DNA from: Alistipes sp.
Lineage (GTDB): Bacteria; Bacteroidota; Bacteroidia; Bacteroidales; Rikenellaceae
NCBI GenBank assembly: GCA_017558115.1
Contig: JAFYWG010000033.1
Location: forward strand, 1-32,438
Length of the DNA stretch: 32,438 nt
Direction of reading: 5' to 3'
The notes beneath the pieces are model-generated. The model was not told where the DNA came from, made no database searches, and was given only the letters and a program-made list of their open reading frames with translations. A program made the translations under genes and the position numbers. Within the stretch, counting starts at the first letter, position 1; each line of letters begins with the position of its first letter. Below, in pieces: positions 16,892 through 25,093 of this stretch.

Positions 16892-19800
16892 TTACGCCTT
16901 AGTAACTGCAATCTTGAGTGCCACCTCGTCGATGTCGGTGTCAACAACAAAGGCACCTGCGGGAGCTGCTGCAACATTAACATCTACGGCGAGAGTCTGC
17001 TGTGCGATGTACTGAGCAAAGCTCTCGACAGCGGGAGCAGTGAGGTCGTTAGACTCAATCTCCACGCTAATCTTGTCGGTAACCTCGAAGCCAGAGTCCT
17101 TACGGATGTTCTGGATGCGGTTTACAAGCTCGCGGGCAACACCCTCACGGCGCAACTCCTCGGTGATGGTGATATCGAGGGCCACGGTGAGCTTACCCTC
17201 CGATGCAACCAACCAGCCGGGCATATCCTCCGATGTAATCTCAAAGTCGGCAGCAGTAACAACAACCTTCTCACCATTAAGCTCGAGTGTTGTCTCGTCG
17301 TTAGTCTCAATCTCAGCAATCTGCTCCTGGGTGAATGAGGCGATAAGTGCCGACATAGCCTTAGCATGTGGCGCATAGCGCTGGCAGAAGTTCTTAAAGT
17401 TGAGCTTGATACGCTTGGTGATGATGCCTGTAGTATCGGTGATAAGCTCCACATCCTTGATGTTCACCTCGTTCATGATGAGCGCGCGAACAGCCTCGAT
17501 GCGTGTTGCCATCTCCTTGTCGAGCACAGGGATGATAATCTTCGAGAGTGGCTTACGCACGTTGATGTTCACCTTGCGGCGCAATGCGAGAACCATAGAT
17601 GACACCTGCTGCGAGAGTGCTGTGCGTGCCTCGAGCTCACGGTTGATGAGCGCCTCGTTGCACTTGGGATACTCTGCGAGGTGTACTGAAGACTCTGTGT
17701 GACGACCACTTGCGGCGTTGAGATCCGAGAAGATGCGGTCAGTGATAAATGGTGCGATAGGCGCAGCGAGCATAACGACAGTCTCCAAGCAAGTGTAGAG
17801 TGTCTGGTATGCCGCAAGCTTATCATCATTCATCGAGCCACCCCAGAAGCGCTTACGATTAAGACGCACGTACCAGTTCGAGAGGTTCTCGTTTACGAAT
17901 GCATCGATGCGGCGTGCTGCGGGTGTTGGGTCGTACTCCTCGAGCGAAGCAGTAACATCGCGGATGAGCGAGTTGAGCTCCGACAAGATCCAGCGGTCGA
18001 TCTCGGGACGGTTCTCCACGGGAATCTCTGCCTCGGCGCCTGTAAAGCCGTCGATGTTAGCGTAGAGCGCGAAGAATGAGTATGTGTTGTAGAGCGTACC
18101 GAAGAACTTACGGCGGCACTCGTCAACGCCATCCACATCGAACTTGAGGTTATCCCAAGGCTGTGAGTTAGAGATCATATACCAGCGAGTAGCATCTGCG
18201 CCATACTTCTTCAATACCTCGAATGGGTCTACGGCGTTACCAAGACGCTTAGACATCTTGTTACCATTCTTATCGAGCACCAAGCCATTAGAGATGATGT
18301 TCTTGAATGCTACAGAGTCGAAGAGCATTGTCGCGATAGCGTGGAGCGTATAGAACCAACCACGTGTCTGGTCTACACCCTCAGCGATGAAGTCTGCGGG
18401 ATATACCTGGTCGAAGCCCTCCTTATTCTCGAAGGGGTAGTGTACCTGTGCGTAGGGCATAGCACCAGAGTCGAACCATACGTCGATGAGGTCGGGCTCA
18501 CGGCGCATAGGCTCACCCTTAGATGATACCAATACGATATTGTCTACATAGGGTCGGTGGAGATCTATGTTCTTAGTAGAATAATTCTCCTTAGACATGT
18601 CGCCCACCACGAAGTTCTTGTATGGATTCTCTGTCATCACGCCAGCAGCTACAGCCTTCTCAATCTCGGCGACAAGCTCCTCTACAGAGCCGATGCACTT
18701 GAGCTCGGTGCGATCCTCAGTTGCCCAGATGGGAAGTGGTGTACCCCAGAAGCGTGAGCGTGAGAGATTCCAGTCGTTGATGTTCTCGAGCCACTTACCA
18801 AAGCGACCTGTACCTGTTGACTCGGGCTTCCAGTAGATGGTCTTGTTGAGCTCCATCATGCGCTCACGAAGCGCTGTTGTGCGGATGAACCATGAGTCCA
18901 AGGGGTAGTACAATACGGGCTTGTCGGTACGCCAGCAGTGTGGGTAGTTGTGGGTGTGCTTCTCAATCTTGAAGACCTTATTTGCCTCCTTCAAGCGGAT
19001 TGAGATGTAGATGTCGAGGTTCTCGGCAGCTGCTGCAGCCTTCTCATCATAGCGGCCATCAACAGTGTACTGGGGGTCATATGCGTTCTTCACGAAGCGA
19101 CCCTCATACTCCTTGTAGTCGGCATTCACACACTCCGCAACGAACTTCTCGTCGAGCTCCTCAGTGAGGAAGAACTTACCAGTGAAGTCCACCATTGGGC
19201 GTGTCTCGCCGCGCTTGTTGATCATAAAGAGCGATGGGATGCCAGCCTGGCGTGCTACGAAGGCATCATCAGCACCGAATGTAGGCGCGATGTGTACGAT
19301 ACCAGTACCATCCTCCACTGTAACGTAGTCACCGAGGATTACGCGGAAAGCCTTAGCCGAAGCCTCTGTCCAGTTGCCATTCTCGTCAGCCTCAACGGGC
19401 TTAACCCATGGGAGAAGCTGCTCATAGTGCATACCCTCGAGCTCTGTACCCTTCCACTTACCTACAACCTCGAATGGGATGAGCTTGTCACCCGCCTTAT
19501 ACTCCTCAAGGGCGATGCCCTCAGCCTTCTTGTTGAAGATAGAGTAGAGCAAAGGCTCAGCCACTACGGCTGTAATCTTCTCTGCGGTGTAGGGGTTGTA
19601 TGAGCGTACTGCTACGTAGTCGTACTTGGGACCCACGCATAGTGCTGTGTTTGAAGGAAGTGTCCAGGGTGTTGTTGTCCACGCGAGGAATACGGGGGTA
19701 CCCCAGCCCTCCATCTCGGCCTTAGGCTCGAGGATGCGGAACTGTGCAGTACATGTCGTGTCCTTAACATCGCGGTAGCAACCTGGCTGGTTGAGCTCGT

Positions 19801-20377
19801 GTGTCGAGAGACCAGTACCCGCTGCGGGTGAGTATGGCTGGATGGTGTAGCCCTTGTAGAGAAGGTTCTTCTCATAGAGCTGCTTCAAGAGCCACCATAG
19901 TGTCTCGATAAACTTATTGTCGTAGGTGATATATGGATCGTCCATGTTCACCCAGTAACCCATTTTGCGTGTAAGATCCTCCCATACGTCTGTGAACTCC
20001 ATCACGGCCTCACGGCACTGCTGGTTGTACTCTTCGATGGTAATCTTCTTGCCGATATCCTCCTTTGTGATGCCGAGCTTCTTCTCTACGCCGAGCTCTA
20101 CGGGGAGACCGTGTGTATCCCAGCCCGCCTTACGGTGTACGAGATAGCCCTGCTGCGTCTTGTAGCGGCAGAATACATCCTTGATGGTACGCGCCATCAC
20201 GTGGTGGATGCCAGGCATGCCGTTTGCTGAGGGGGGACCCTCATAGAATACGAACGTGGGGTGACCCTCACGCGTTGTGATGCTCTTGTGGAAGGTGTCA
20301 TCCTCGGTCCAACGCGCCAACATCTCGTCAGCCACGCCAGCCAAGTCAAGACCCTTATATTCGTTGAACTTTGCCAT
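16892..20377 (-). CDS. ileS: Isoleucine-tRNA ligase, long type
   Basis: 1161 residues. Charges tRNA-Ile with isoleucine and edits misactivated valine. Class I signatures: the HIGH-type motif GIHH at 56-59 in PPSANGMPGIHHVMAR, and KMSKR at 707-711 in NGNKMSKRLGN. The large insert between them contains the editing (CP1) domain. The C-terminus lacks the cysteine zinc finger of the E. coli-type enzyme. It ends instead with a long extension (REGVARELVNRIQNIRKDSGFEVTDKI) typical of the eukaryote-like IleRS group, whose members often tolerate mupirocin. It begins 22 nt after the YebC-family stop and probably shares its promoter. Confidence 0.97.
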   Translation of the reverse strand: MAKFNEYKGLDLAGVADEMLARWTEDDTFHKSITTREGHPTFVFYEGPPSANGMPGIHHVMARTIKDVFCRYKTQQGYLVHRKAGWDTHGLPVELGVEKKLGITKEDIGKKITIEEYNQQCREAVMEFTDVWEDLTRKMGYWVNMDDPYITYDNKFIETLWWLLKQLYEKNLLYKGYTIQPYSPAAGTGLSTHELNQPGCYRDVKDTTCTAQFRILEPKAEMEGWGTPVFLAWTTTPWTLPSNTALCVGPKYDYVAVRSYNPYTAEKITAVVAEPLLYSIFNKKAEGIALEEYKAGDKLIPFEVVGKWKGTELEGMHYEQLLPWVKPVEADENGNWTEASAKAFRVILGDYVTVEDGTGIVHIAPTFGADDAFVARQAGIPSLFMINKRGETRPMVDFTGKFFLTEELDEKFVAECVNADYKEYEGRFVKNAYDPQYTVDGRYDEKAAAAAENLDIYISIRLKEANKVFKIEKHTHNYPHCWRTDKPVLYYPLDSWFIRTTALRERMMELNKTIYWKPESTGTGRFGKWLENINDWNLSRSRFWGTPLPIWATEDRTELKCIGSVEELVAEIEKAVAAGVMTENPYKNFVVGDMSKENYSTKNIDLHRPYVDNIVLVSSKGEPMRREPDLIDVWFDSGAMPYAQVHYPFENKEGFDQVYPADFIAEGVDQTRGWFYTLHAIATMLFDSVAFKNIISNGLVLDKNGNKMSKRLGNAVDPFEVLKKYGADATRWYMISNSQPWDNLKFDVDGVDECRRKFFGTLYNTYSFFALYANIDGFTGAEAEIPVENRPEIDRWILSELNSLIRDVTASLEEYDPTPAARRIDAFVNENLSNWYVRLNRKRFWGGSMNDDKLAAYQTLYTCLETVVMLAAPIAPFITDRIFSDLNAASGRHTESSVHLAEYPKCNEALINRELEARTALSQQVSSMVLALRRKVNINVRKPLSKIIIPVLDKEMATRIEAVRALIMNEVNIKDVELITDTTGIITKRIKLNFKNFCQRYAPHAKAMSALIASFTQEQIAEIETNDETTLELNGEKVVVTAADFEITSEDMPGWLVASEGKLTVALDITITEELRREGVARELVNRIQNIRKDSGFEVTDKISVEIESNDLTAPAVESFAQYIAQQTLAVDVNVAAAPAGAFVVDTDIDEVALKIAVTKA

Positions 20378-20399
20378 AGTTAATTGCTAATTGTAGGTA

Positions 20400-21140
20400 T
20401 TACTCCTCTTCGCCCTCGTCCTCGTCAGACTCGGCCATTGTAGTGTATACGTTGGTTACATCGTCATCCTCCTCGAGGTGCTCGATAAGCTTGTTAACAG
20501 CCTCACGCTCCTCAGGAGTAAGCTCCTTAGTGTCGGTAGGAACACGTACTGCCTCACCCGATACGAGCTCGTAGCCCTTCTCCTCGATCCATGTCTGAAT
20601 TTGACCGAATGACTCGTATGCAGCATATACTGTTACCTCACCCTCCTCAGCGTAGAACTCATCAACACCGAAGTCGATCATCTCAAGCTCCATCTCCTCG
20701 AAGTCAGCACCCTCAGTAGGCTTGAACTTAAATACGCACTTGTGCTCGAACATGAAGCCCACAGAGCCAGAAGTACCGAGTGTACCACCATACTTGTTGA
20801 AGTACATACGAACAGATGCTACTGTACGGTTTGTGTTGTCGGTAGCTGTCTCAACCAATACGGCGATACCGTGAGGACCATAACCCTCATAGATCATCTC
20901 CTTGTAATCTGCGGCATCCTTATCTGTTGCACGCTTGATAGCACGCTCCACGTTCTCCTTAGGCATGTTCTCAGCCTTAGCGTTCTGGATAAGAAGACGG
21001 AGGCGGAGGTTAGACGAGGGATCTGGACCCGATGCCTTAACGGCCATCTCAATCTCCTTACCGATCTTAGTAAATACACGCGCCATGTGTCCCCAGCGCT
21101 TCATCTTTCTCGCCTTGCGATACTCAAATGCTCTTCCCAT
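20400..21140 (-). CDS. YebC/PmpR family (TACO1-like) protein
   Basis: 246 residues starting MGRAFEYRKARKMKRWGHMARVFTKIGKEI, the family's standard opening. The conserved PDPSSNLRLRLLIQNAKAENMPKENVERAI segment follows, with the YEGYGPHGIAVLVE motif near the middle. The C-terminal tail is very acidic (MAESDEDEGEEE). The family includes transcription factors and ribosome-associated factors that help translation of proline-rich stretches; which role applies here cannot be read. It is the first gene of a two-gene unit with ileS. Confidence 0.93.
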   Translation of the reverse strand: MGRAFEYRKARKMKRWGHMARVFTKIGKEIEMAVKASGPDPSSNLRLRLLIQNAKAENMPKENVERAIKRATDKDAADYKEMIYEGYGPHGIAVLVETATDNTNRTVASVRMYFNKYGGTLGTSGSVGFMFEHKCVFKFKPTEGADFEEMELEMIDFGVDEFYAEEGEVTVYAAYESFGQIQTWIEEKGYELVSGEAVRVPTDTKELTPEEREAVNKLIEHLEEDDDVTNVYTTMAESDEDEGEEE

Positions 21141-21199
21141 AATCTTAGTTTTTTATATTTTTTAGTTGCTTTATACCTCTATATATATAAACAATAGCG

Positions 21200-21230
21200 C
21201 AAAGATAGTAAAAAAAATTAGAAATTGAAA
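21200..21230 (-). promoter_or_regulatory. Promoter of the yebC-ileS unit
   Basis: On the minus strand TATCTTTG (21200-21207) matches the -7 box exactly. A TTTC 19 nt upstream (21227-21230) occupies the -33 position. The leader would be about 50 nt. Confidence 0.6.
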
Positions 21231-21269
21231 TGGGAAAAGCAGAAAAAAGCGGAGAAAAAAGTGTTTCTT

Positions 21270-21306
21270 TTTAGGGAATTTAACTGGTTTAGAGAGTTTA
21301 GGAAGG
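21270..21306. repeat. Degenerate 9-bp units, left arm of copy 3
   Basis: Reads in steps of nine as TTAGGGAAT, TTAACTGGT, TTAGAGAGT, TTAGGAAGG. The complementary-type arm is at 21703-21740 (CAAACTCCC ... TAAATTCCC, TAATCGCCC). In this copy the two arms are about 400 bp apart and enclose the predicted small RNA gene. Confidence 0.5.
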
Positions 21307-21454
21307 GTTGCTATTTGAGCCAAAATCCTATAAAATCTCAAAATTCACTAAAAATGCCACCTCGACCCATACACCTCCAACCCCCTCTCAGACAGCGTTA
21401 TAAGCGTGATTTGACAAAATTTTGCAAAAATTATTGAAATTTTTTAATAAAATA

Positions 21455-21486
21455 TTTGCATAATTAAAAAATACCCCCTACCTTTG
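21455..21486 (+). promoter_or_regulatory. Strong consensus promoter of the predicted small RNA
   Basis: TTTG (21455-21458), a 20-nt spacer and TACCTTTG (21479-21486): both boxes and the spacing match the Bacteroidota housekeeping promoter. No open frame starts in the next 150 nt that looks like a gene, so it points to an untranslated RNA starting near 21492. Confidence 0.8.
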
Positions 21487-21491
21487 CAGCG

Positions 21492-21634
21492 AAGTTTTAA
21501 GGTTCATTTAGGTTAGTAGTTTTAGGTTGGAGAGGCCAATCGATGGGTATGACAAAGGTCGCACACTTGTAAACCAAGAGGTTGCGAGATGAGAGCTTTG
21601 TCATAGACACCCTTCGGTTGCCTCATTTTTTTGT
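21492..21634 (+). ncRNA. Predicted structured small RNA, about 140 nt
   Basis: After the consensus promoter come about 40 nt with four AGGTT words (consensus TTTAGGTT), then one long imperfect hairpin. The outer stem pairs 21532-21548 with 21609-21624 (one bulge, one T-T mismatch, one wobble). A 4-nt bulge (21605-21608) separates it from a perfect 9-bp helix (21549-21557 with 21596-21604). Inner helices are 21559-21563 with 21583-21587 and 21566-21569 with 21575-21578. A run of seven T follows, giving an intrinsic terminator. It is not tRNA, tmRNA or RNase P, and lacks the SRP apical motif. A 6S-like or regulatory RNA is possible; I cannot name a family. Leader attenuation of the glycosyltransferase is an alternative. 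Confidence 0.7.
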
Positions 21635-21702
21635 CCTTTTTCGAAGTAACTTTTAAGAGTTTGGACTGTATCACTACAATCTTCATCACCACTCACCGCA
21701 CA

Positions 21703-21740
21703 ACTCCAAACTCCCCACATCCATTAAATTCCCTAATCGC
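21703..21740. repeat. Degenerate 9-bp units, right arm of copy 3
   Basis: Reverse-complement type units (CAAACTCCC, TAAATTCCC, TAATCGCCC) opposite in sense to the array at 21270-21306. It lies just upstream of the glycosyltransferase promoter. Confidence 0.45.
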
Positions 21741-21773
21741 CCGCTCGCGATTTTCATTTTCCATTTTTTTTGC

Positions 21774-21781
21774 TATCTTTG
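21774..21781 (+). promoter_or_regulatory. -7 promoter box of the glycosyltransferase gene
   Basis: TATCTTTG matches TAnnTTTG, 43 nt before the ATG at 21825. The -33 region is only T-rich. Its presence downstream of the small RNA terminator suggests the two are separate transcription units. Confidence 0.55.
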
Positions 21782-21824
21782 CGAGGTATATGTGCCTACT
21801 ACTATGTAGACCGAATAAAAAACG

Positions 21825-22982
21825 ATGAAACGTAGCATTACCATAGGCTTCGACGCGCGATATGCAATGACCGACCACGAGGAGTTCGGTGCATATAGTC
21901 GTCTCGTTATCGAAGCGATGGCTCACGCCGCACCGCGATACACCTATTTCCGCGCCTACGCACCCCTACGTGCCCCCTATGCCCCATATAACAACATCGA
22001 GAGAGTACACAACATTGAGACCATGGAACCCGATGGTGCTATATGGCGTAAGCTACGCCTACCTTGGCGTATATGGCGCATTGCCAACGACCTACATAAC
22101 GGCAACGTAGAGCTATACCACGGCCTCGCAGAGCACATACCCATGCGCCTCGAGAAGCACAACATACGCAGCGTGGTTACGATCCACAACATGGAGTTCC
22201 TCTACGACAACACCTTCACCAACTCCCCCGAACACCTTGCACACCGCATCTACATGGGTCGCATGCTACATCGTGTAGACCGCATCGTAGCAGTTAGCGA
22301 GTGCGTTAAGCGCGACATTACCAAGCACTTCCGTATATATCCCGAGAAGGTAGACGTAGTATATCCCGGCGTGGCAAAACGCTTTACGGAGGAGCTTAGC
22401 GAGAGTTACATCGAGGATGTACGCACACGCCTCGACCTTCCGGAGCGCTTCCTACTCAGCGTGGGCATGCAGCTCGAGCGCCGCTCTATGATTAAAGTAG
22501 TCAACATACTACCTCTACTCGACGGCGATATGCACTACGTCATCGTGGGCCGCAACACATGGCACACCTCGAGGCTTCAGCGCGCAGCGCGCGACCTCGG
22601 CGTGGCAGACCGCCTACACATCATCGAACACGTAGACGATGAGGATATGCCAGCAGTATACCGCATGGCAAGCATACATATAAACCTCTCGCGCTACGAG
22701 GGCTTCGCTACAAACATTGCCGAGGCGATGGCCGTGGGCACACCCGTTATCACCACACGCTCTTCGAGCATGGAGGAGGTGGCAGATGGCGCTGCCATGT
22801 ACATAAACCCCAACAACCGCGACGAACTTGTAGATGCCATACGCACGCTTTCGAAGGAGTGCGAACTACGCGACGTGCTTATAAACCTCGGCAAGCGACA
22901 TGTTTCGCGCTTTAGACCCGAGGTTGTGGCATACAACCTAATAAATAGCTACCGCCGTCTCGACATCGACATACGCGGATAG
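21825..22982 (+). CDS. Glycosyltransferase family 4 protein
   Basis: 385 residues with a GT-B layout. An N-terminal acceptor half (IGFDARYAMTDHEEFGAYSR near the start, ELYHGLAEHIPMR near 100) is followed by VVTIHNMEF and IVAVSECVKRDI, then a C-terminal donor half starting near FLLSVGMQLERRSM. The donor-site pair of glutamates is Glu292 and Glu300 in SRYEGFATNIAEAM; the usual Gly after EGF is Ala. It probably transfers a sugar from a nucleotide donor to a surface glycan or lipid, on the cytoplasmic side. No other glycan genes sit next to it, so the product is unknown. It is a single-gene unit with its own promoter. Confidence 0.88.
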   Translation: MKRSITIGFDARYAMTDHEEFGAYSRLVIEAMAHAAPRYTYFRAYAPLRAPYAPYNNIERVHNIETMEPDGAIWRKLRLPWRIWRIANDLHNGNVELYHGLAEHIPMRLEKHNIRSVVTIHNMEFLYDNTFTNSPEHLAHRIYMGRMLHRVDRIVAVSECVKRDITKHFRIYPEKVDVVYPGVAKRFTEELSESYIEDVRTRLDLPERFLLSVGMQLERRSMIKVVNILPLLDGDMHYVIVGRNTWHTSRLQRAARDLGVADRLHIIEHVDDEDMPAVYRMASIHINLSRYEGFATNIAEAMAVGTPVITTRSSSMEEVADGAAMYINPNNRDELVDAIRTLSKECELRDVLINLGKRHVSRFRPEVVAYNLINSYRRLDIDIRG

Positions 22983-23018
22983 CAAAGAGTAAAACAGACA
23001 AATTTACACTACGCACAT

Positions 23019-23045
23019 ATACTTAAAACAGAGCAATTTAAGTAT
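23019..23045. other. Perfect 9-bp hairpin after the glycosyltransferase gene
   Basis: ATACTTAAA (23019-23027) pairs with TTTAAGTAT (23037-23045) with a 9-nt loop. No T-run follows, so it is not a classical terminator. It may protect the 3' end of the transcript. Confidence 0.4.
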
Positions 23046-23095
23046 CAGGGTGCAAATTAGTAGGGTAAAAATAGTACCAATTAGGCAAAAATAAG

Positions 23096-23103
23096 TATCT
23101 TTG
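23096..23103 (+). promoter_or_regulatory. -7 promoter box of the etfB-etfA-acyl-CoA dehydrogenase operon
   Basis: TATCTTTG matches TAnnTTTG, 68 nt before the etfB ATG. The -33 element is not clear. Between it and the ATG there is a short leader without obvious structure. Confidence 0.5.
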
Positions 23104-23171
23104 CCCGGCTCAACTCCACAGAGTGGGATAGGAGCGAAGAGTGAGAAAAATATACATATATTAATATAGTT

Positions 23172-24047
23172 ATGGAAAGAGTTAAGAAAATTGTAGTTAT
23201 GGCAAAGCAGGTGCCCGACACACGCAATGTGGGCAAGGATGCCATGACTCCGGAGGGTACGGTAAACCGTGCTGCTCTCGCTGCAATCTTCAACCCCGAG
23301 GACCTCAACGCCCTCGAAATGGCGCTTCAGATGAAGGAGCGCATCGCAGGCTCGGAGGTTTATGTATTGACCATGGGTCCACAGCGCGCAAGCGACGTTA
23401 TCCGCGAGGCAATGTTCCGCGGTGCTGACGGCGGCTACTTGCTCTCAGGTAAGGAGTTTGCAGGCTCTGATACGTTGGCTACATCATACGCCTTGTCGTT
23501 GGCACTTCGTAAGATCCAGCCCGACATCGTAGTAGCAGGTCGCCAGGCTATCGACGGTGACACCGCACAGGTAGGCCCCCAGGTAGCTCAGAAGCTCGAC
23601 CTCCCACAGATCACATACGCCGAGGAGCTTATCGACATCAACGACACCGAGATCACCATCAAGCGCCGCTTGGAGCGTGGCTCAGAGGTTGTAGTATGCC
23701 CACTCCCCGCGCTTATTACAGTAAACTCATCGGCTAAGGAGTGCCGCCCCCGCAATGCTAAGCGCGTGATGAAGTACAAGCGCGCACTGGCTACTTCGGA
23801 GATGGCAAACGTTGATGCACAGTGGAACGCCTTCATCGAGGAGCGCCCCTACTTGCACATCGTGGAGTATAGCGCAGCAGACGTAAACCCCGATCCCACA
23901 CAGCTCGGTCTCAGCGGTTCACCTACCAAGGTTAAGAAGATTGAGAACGTAGTCTTCCAGGCTAAGGAGGCTAAGGCCCTCACCGCAGAGGATAAGGATA
24001 TCGAGGCTCTCATGCAGGAGCTTATTGCGAGCCACACGCTCGGTTAA
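23172..24047 (+). CDS. etfB: Electron transfer flavoprotein subunit beta
   Basis: 291 residues. Pairs with EtfA to carry electrons to or from an acyl-CoA dehydrogenase. The opening KKIVVMAKQVPDTRNV (KQVPDT at 12-17) and IFNPEDLNALEMALQMKE resemble the ETF group found with butyryl-CoA dehydrogenases of anaerobes, rather than the mitochondrial type. ADGGYLLSGKEFAGSDTLATSYALS and VAGRQAIDGDTAQVGPQVAQKL are the conserved nucleotide-binding segments. It is first in a three-gene operon: 19 nt before etfA, then acyl-CoA dehydrogenase. Confidence 0.95.
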   Translation: MERVKKIVVMAKQVPDTRNVGKDAMTPEGTVNRAALAAIFNPEDLNALEMALQMKERIAGSEVYVLTMGPQRASDVIREAMFRGADGGYLLSGKEFAGSDTLATSYALSLALRKIQPDIVVAGRQAIDGDTAQVGPQVAQKLDLPQITYAEELIDINDTEITIKRRLERGSEVVVCPLPALITVNSSAKECRPRNAKRVMKYKRALATSEMANVDAQWNAFIEERPYLHIVEYSAADVNPDPTQLGLSGSPTKVKKIENVVFQAKEAKALTAEDKDIEALMQELIASHTLG

Positions 24048-24066
24048 CAGCCTAAGAATTAAGAGT

Positions 24067-25086
24067 ATGAATAACGTATTTGTATATATCGAGATCGAGG
24101 AGCGCGAGATTGCCGACGTATCGTTGGAGCTCCTCACAAAGGGTCGTGAGTTGGCTAATACGCTCGGCGTAAAGCTCGAGGCTGTGGTTATCGGTCACAA
24201 CGTCAAGGACCTCGCACCCGAGTTGGCAAAGTATGGTGCAGACACCGTATGGGTTGCCGACAACGAGATTTTCTCTCCCTTCCGCACATTGCCCCACACA
24301 GCAGTTATGGTGGGTCTCATCCAGCAAGAGAAGCCACAGATTGCACTCTTCGGTGCAACACCCGTAGGTCGCGACTTCGCACCACGCGTATCGTCGGCTC
24401 TCCACAGCGGTCTTACAGCCGACTGCACAGAGCTTGTTATTGGCGAGCACAAGGATGCTAAGAGCGGCAAGGAGTACGACTCACTCCTCTACCAGATTCG
24501 TCCCGCATTTGGCGGTAACATCATCGCTACTATCGTTAACCCCGAGTGCCGCCCACAGATGGCGACAGTTCGTGAGGGCGTTATGCGCAAGGAGGCGCTT
24601 GCAACCCCCGCCGCTGGTGAGGTTCGCGAGATTGAGTGGCAGCCTATGGTTAAGGATACAGACCTCGCAGTGCGCATCGTAGAGCGCCACATCGAGGAGC
24701 GCAAGATAAACATTAAGGGCGCGTCAGTCATCGTTGCTGGTGGCTACGGTGTAGGCTCTAAGGAGGGTTTCCAGCTCGTACACGAGCTCGCTAACGTACT
24801 TGGCGGCGAGGTAGGTGCTTCACGTGCTGCAGTAGATGCAGGCTTCACGGAGCATGAGCGTCAGATTGGCCAGACAGGTGTCACAGTACGTCCCAAGCTC
24901 TACATCGCTTGCGGTATCTCTGGTCAGATTCAGCACACAGCGGGTATGGATGGCTCGGCTATGATTGTGTCAATCAACACCGACCCCGAGGCCCCCATCA
25001 ACAAGATTGCCGACTACGCAATCACTGGTAGCGTGGAGGAGGTAATCCCCAAGATGATTAAGTATTACAAACAGAACTCAAAATAG
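24067..25086 (+). CDS. etfA: Electron transfer flavoprotein subunit alpha
   Basis: 339 residues from the ATG at 24067 (MNNVFVYIEIEEREIADVSL); a longer open frame would overlap etfB and is not expected. The C-terminal FAD domain is clear: VIVAGGYGVGSKEGF, GASRAAVDAGFTEHERQIGQTG (about 250-271) and YIACGISGQIQHTAGM. No additional N-terminal ferredoxin domain is present. Together with EtfB it forms the heterodimer in the cytoplasm that serves the acyl-CoA dehydrogenase encoded 7 nt downstream. Confidence 0.95.
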   Translation: MNNVFVYIEIEEREIADVSLELLTKGRELANTLGVKLEAVVIGHNVKDLAPELAKYGADTVWVADNEIFSPFRTLPHTAVMVGLIQQEKPQIALFGATPVGRDFAPRVSSALHSGLTADCTELVIGEHKDAKSGKEYDSLLYQIRPAFGGNIIATIVNPECRPQMATVREGVMRKEALATPAAGEVREIEWQPMVKDTDLAVRIVERHIEERKINIKGASVIVAGGYGVGSKEGFQLVHELANVLGGEVGASRAAVDAGFTEHERQIGQTGVTVRPKLYIACGISGQIQHTAGMDGSAMIVSINTDPEAPINKIADYAITGSVEEVIPKMIKYYKQNSK

Positions 25087-25093
25087 GAGAAGC

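Noticed and set aside
21492-21634. SRP RNA, tmRNA or tRNA at the small RNA locus
   Set aside because: No SRP tetraloop and symmetric loop motif, no tRNA-like ends or CCA context, and too short for tmRNA or RNase P RNA.
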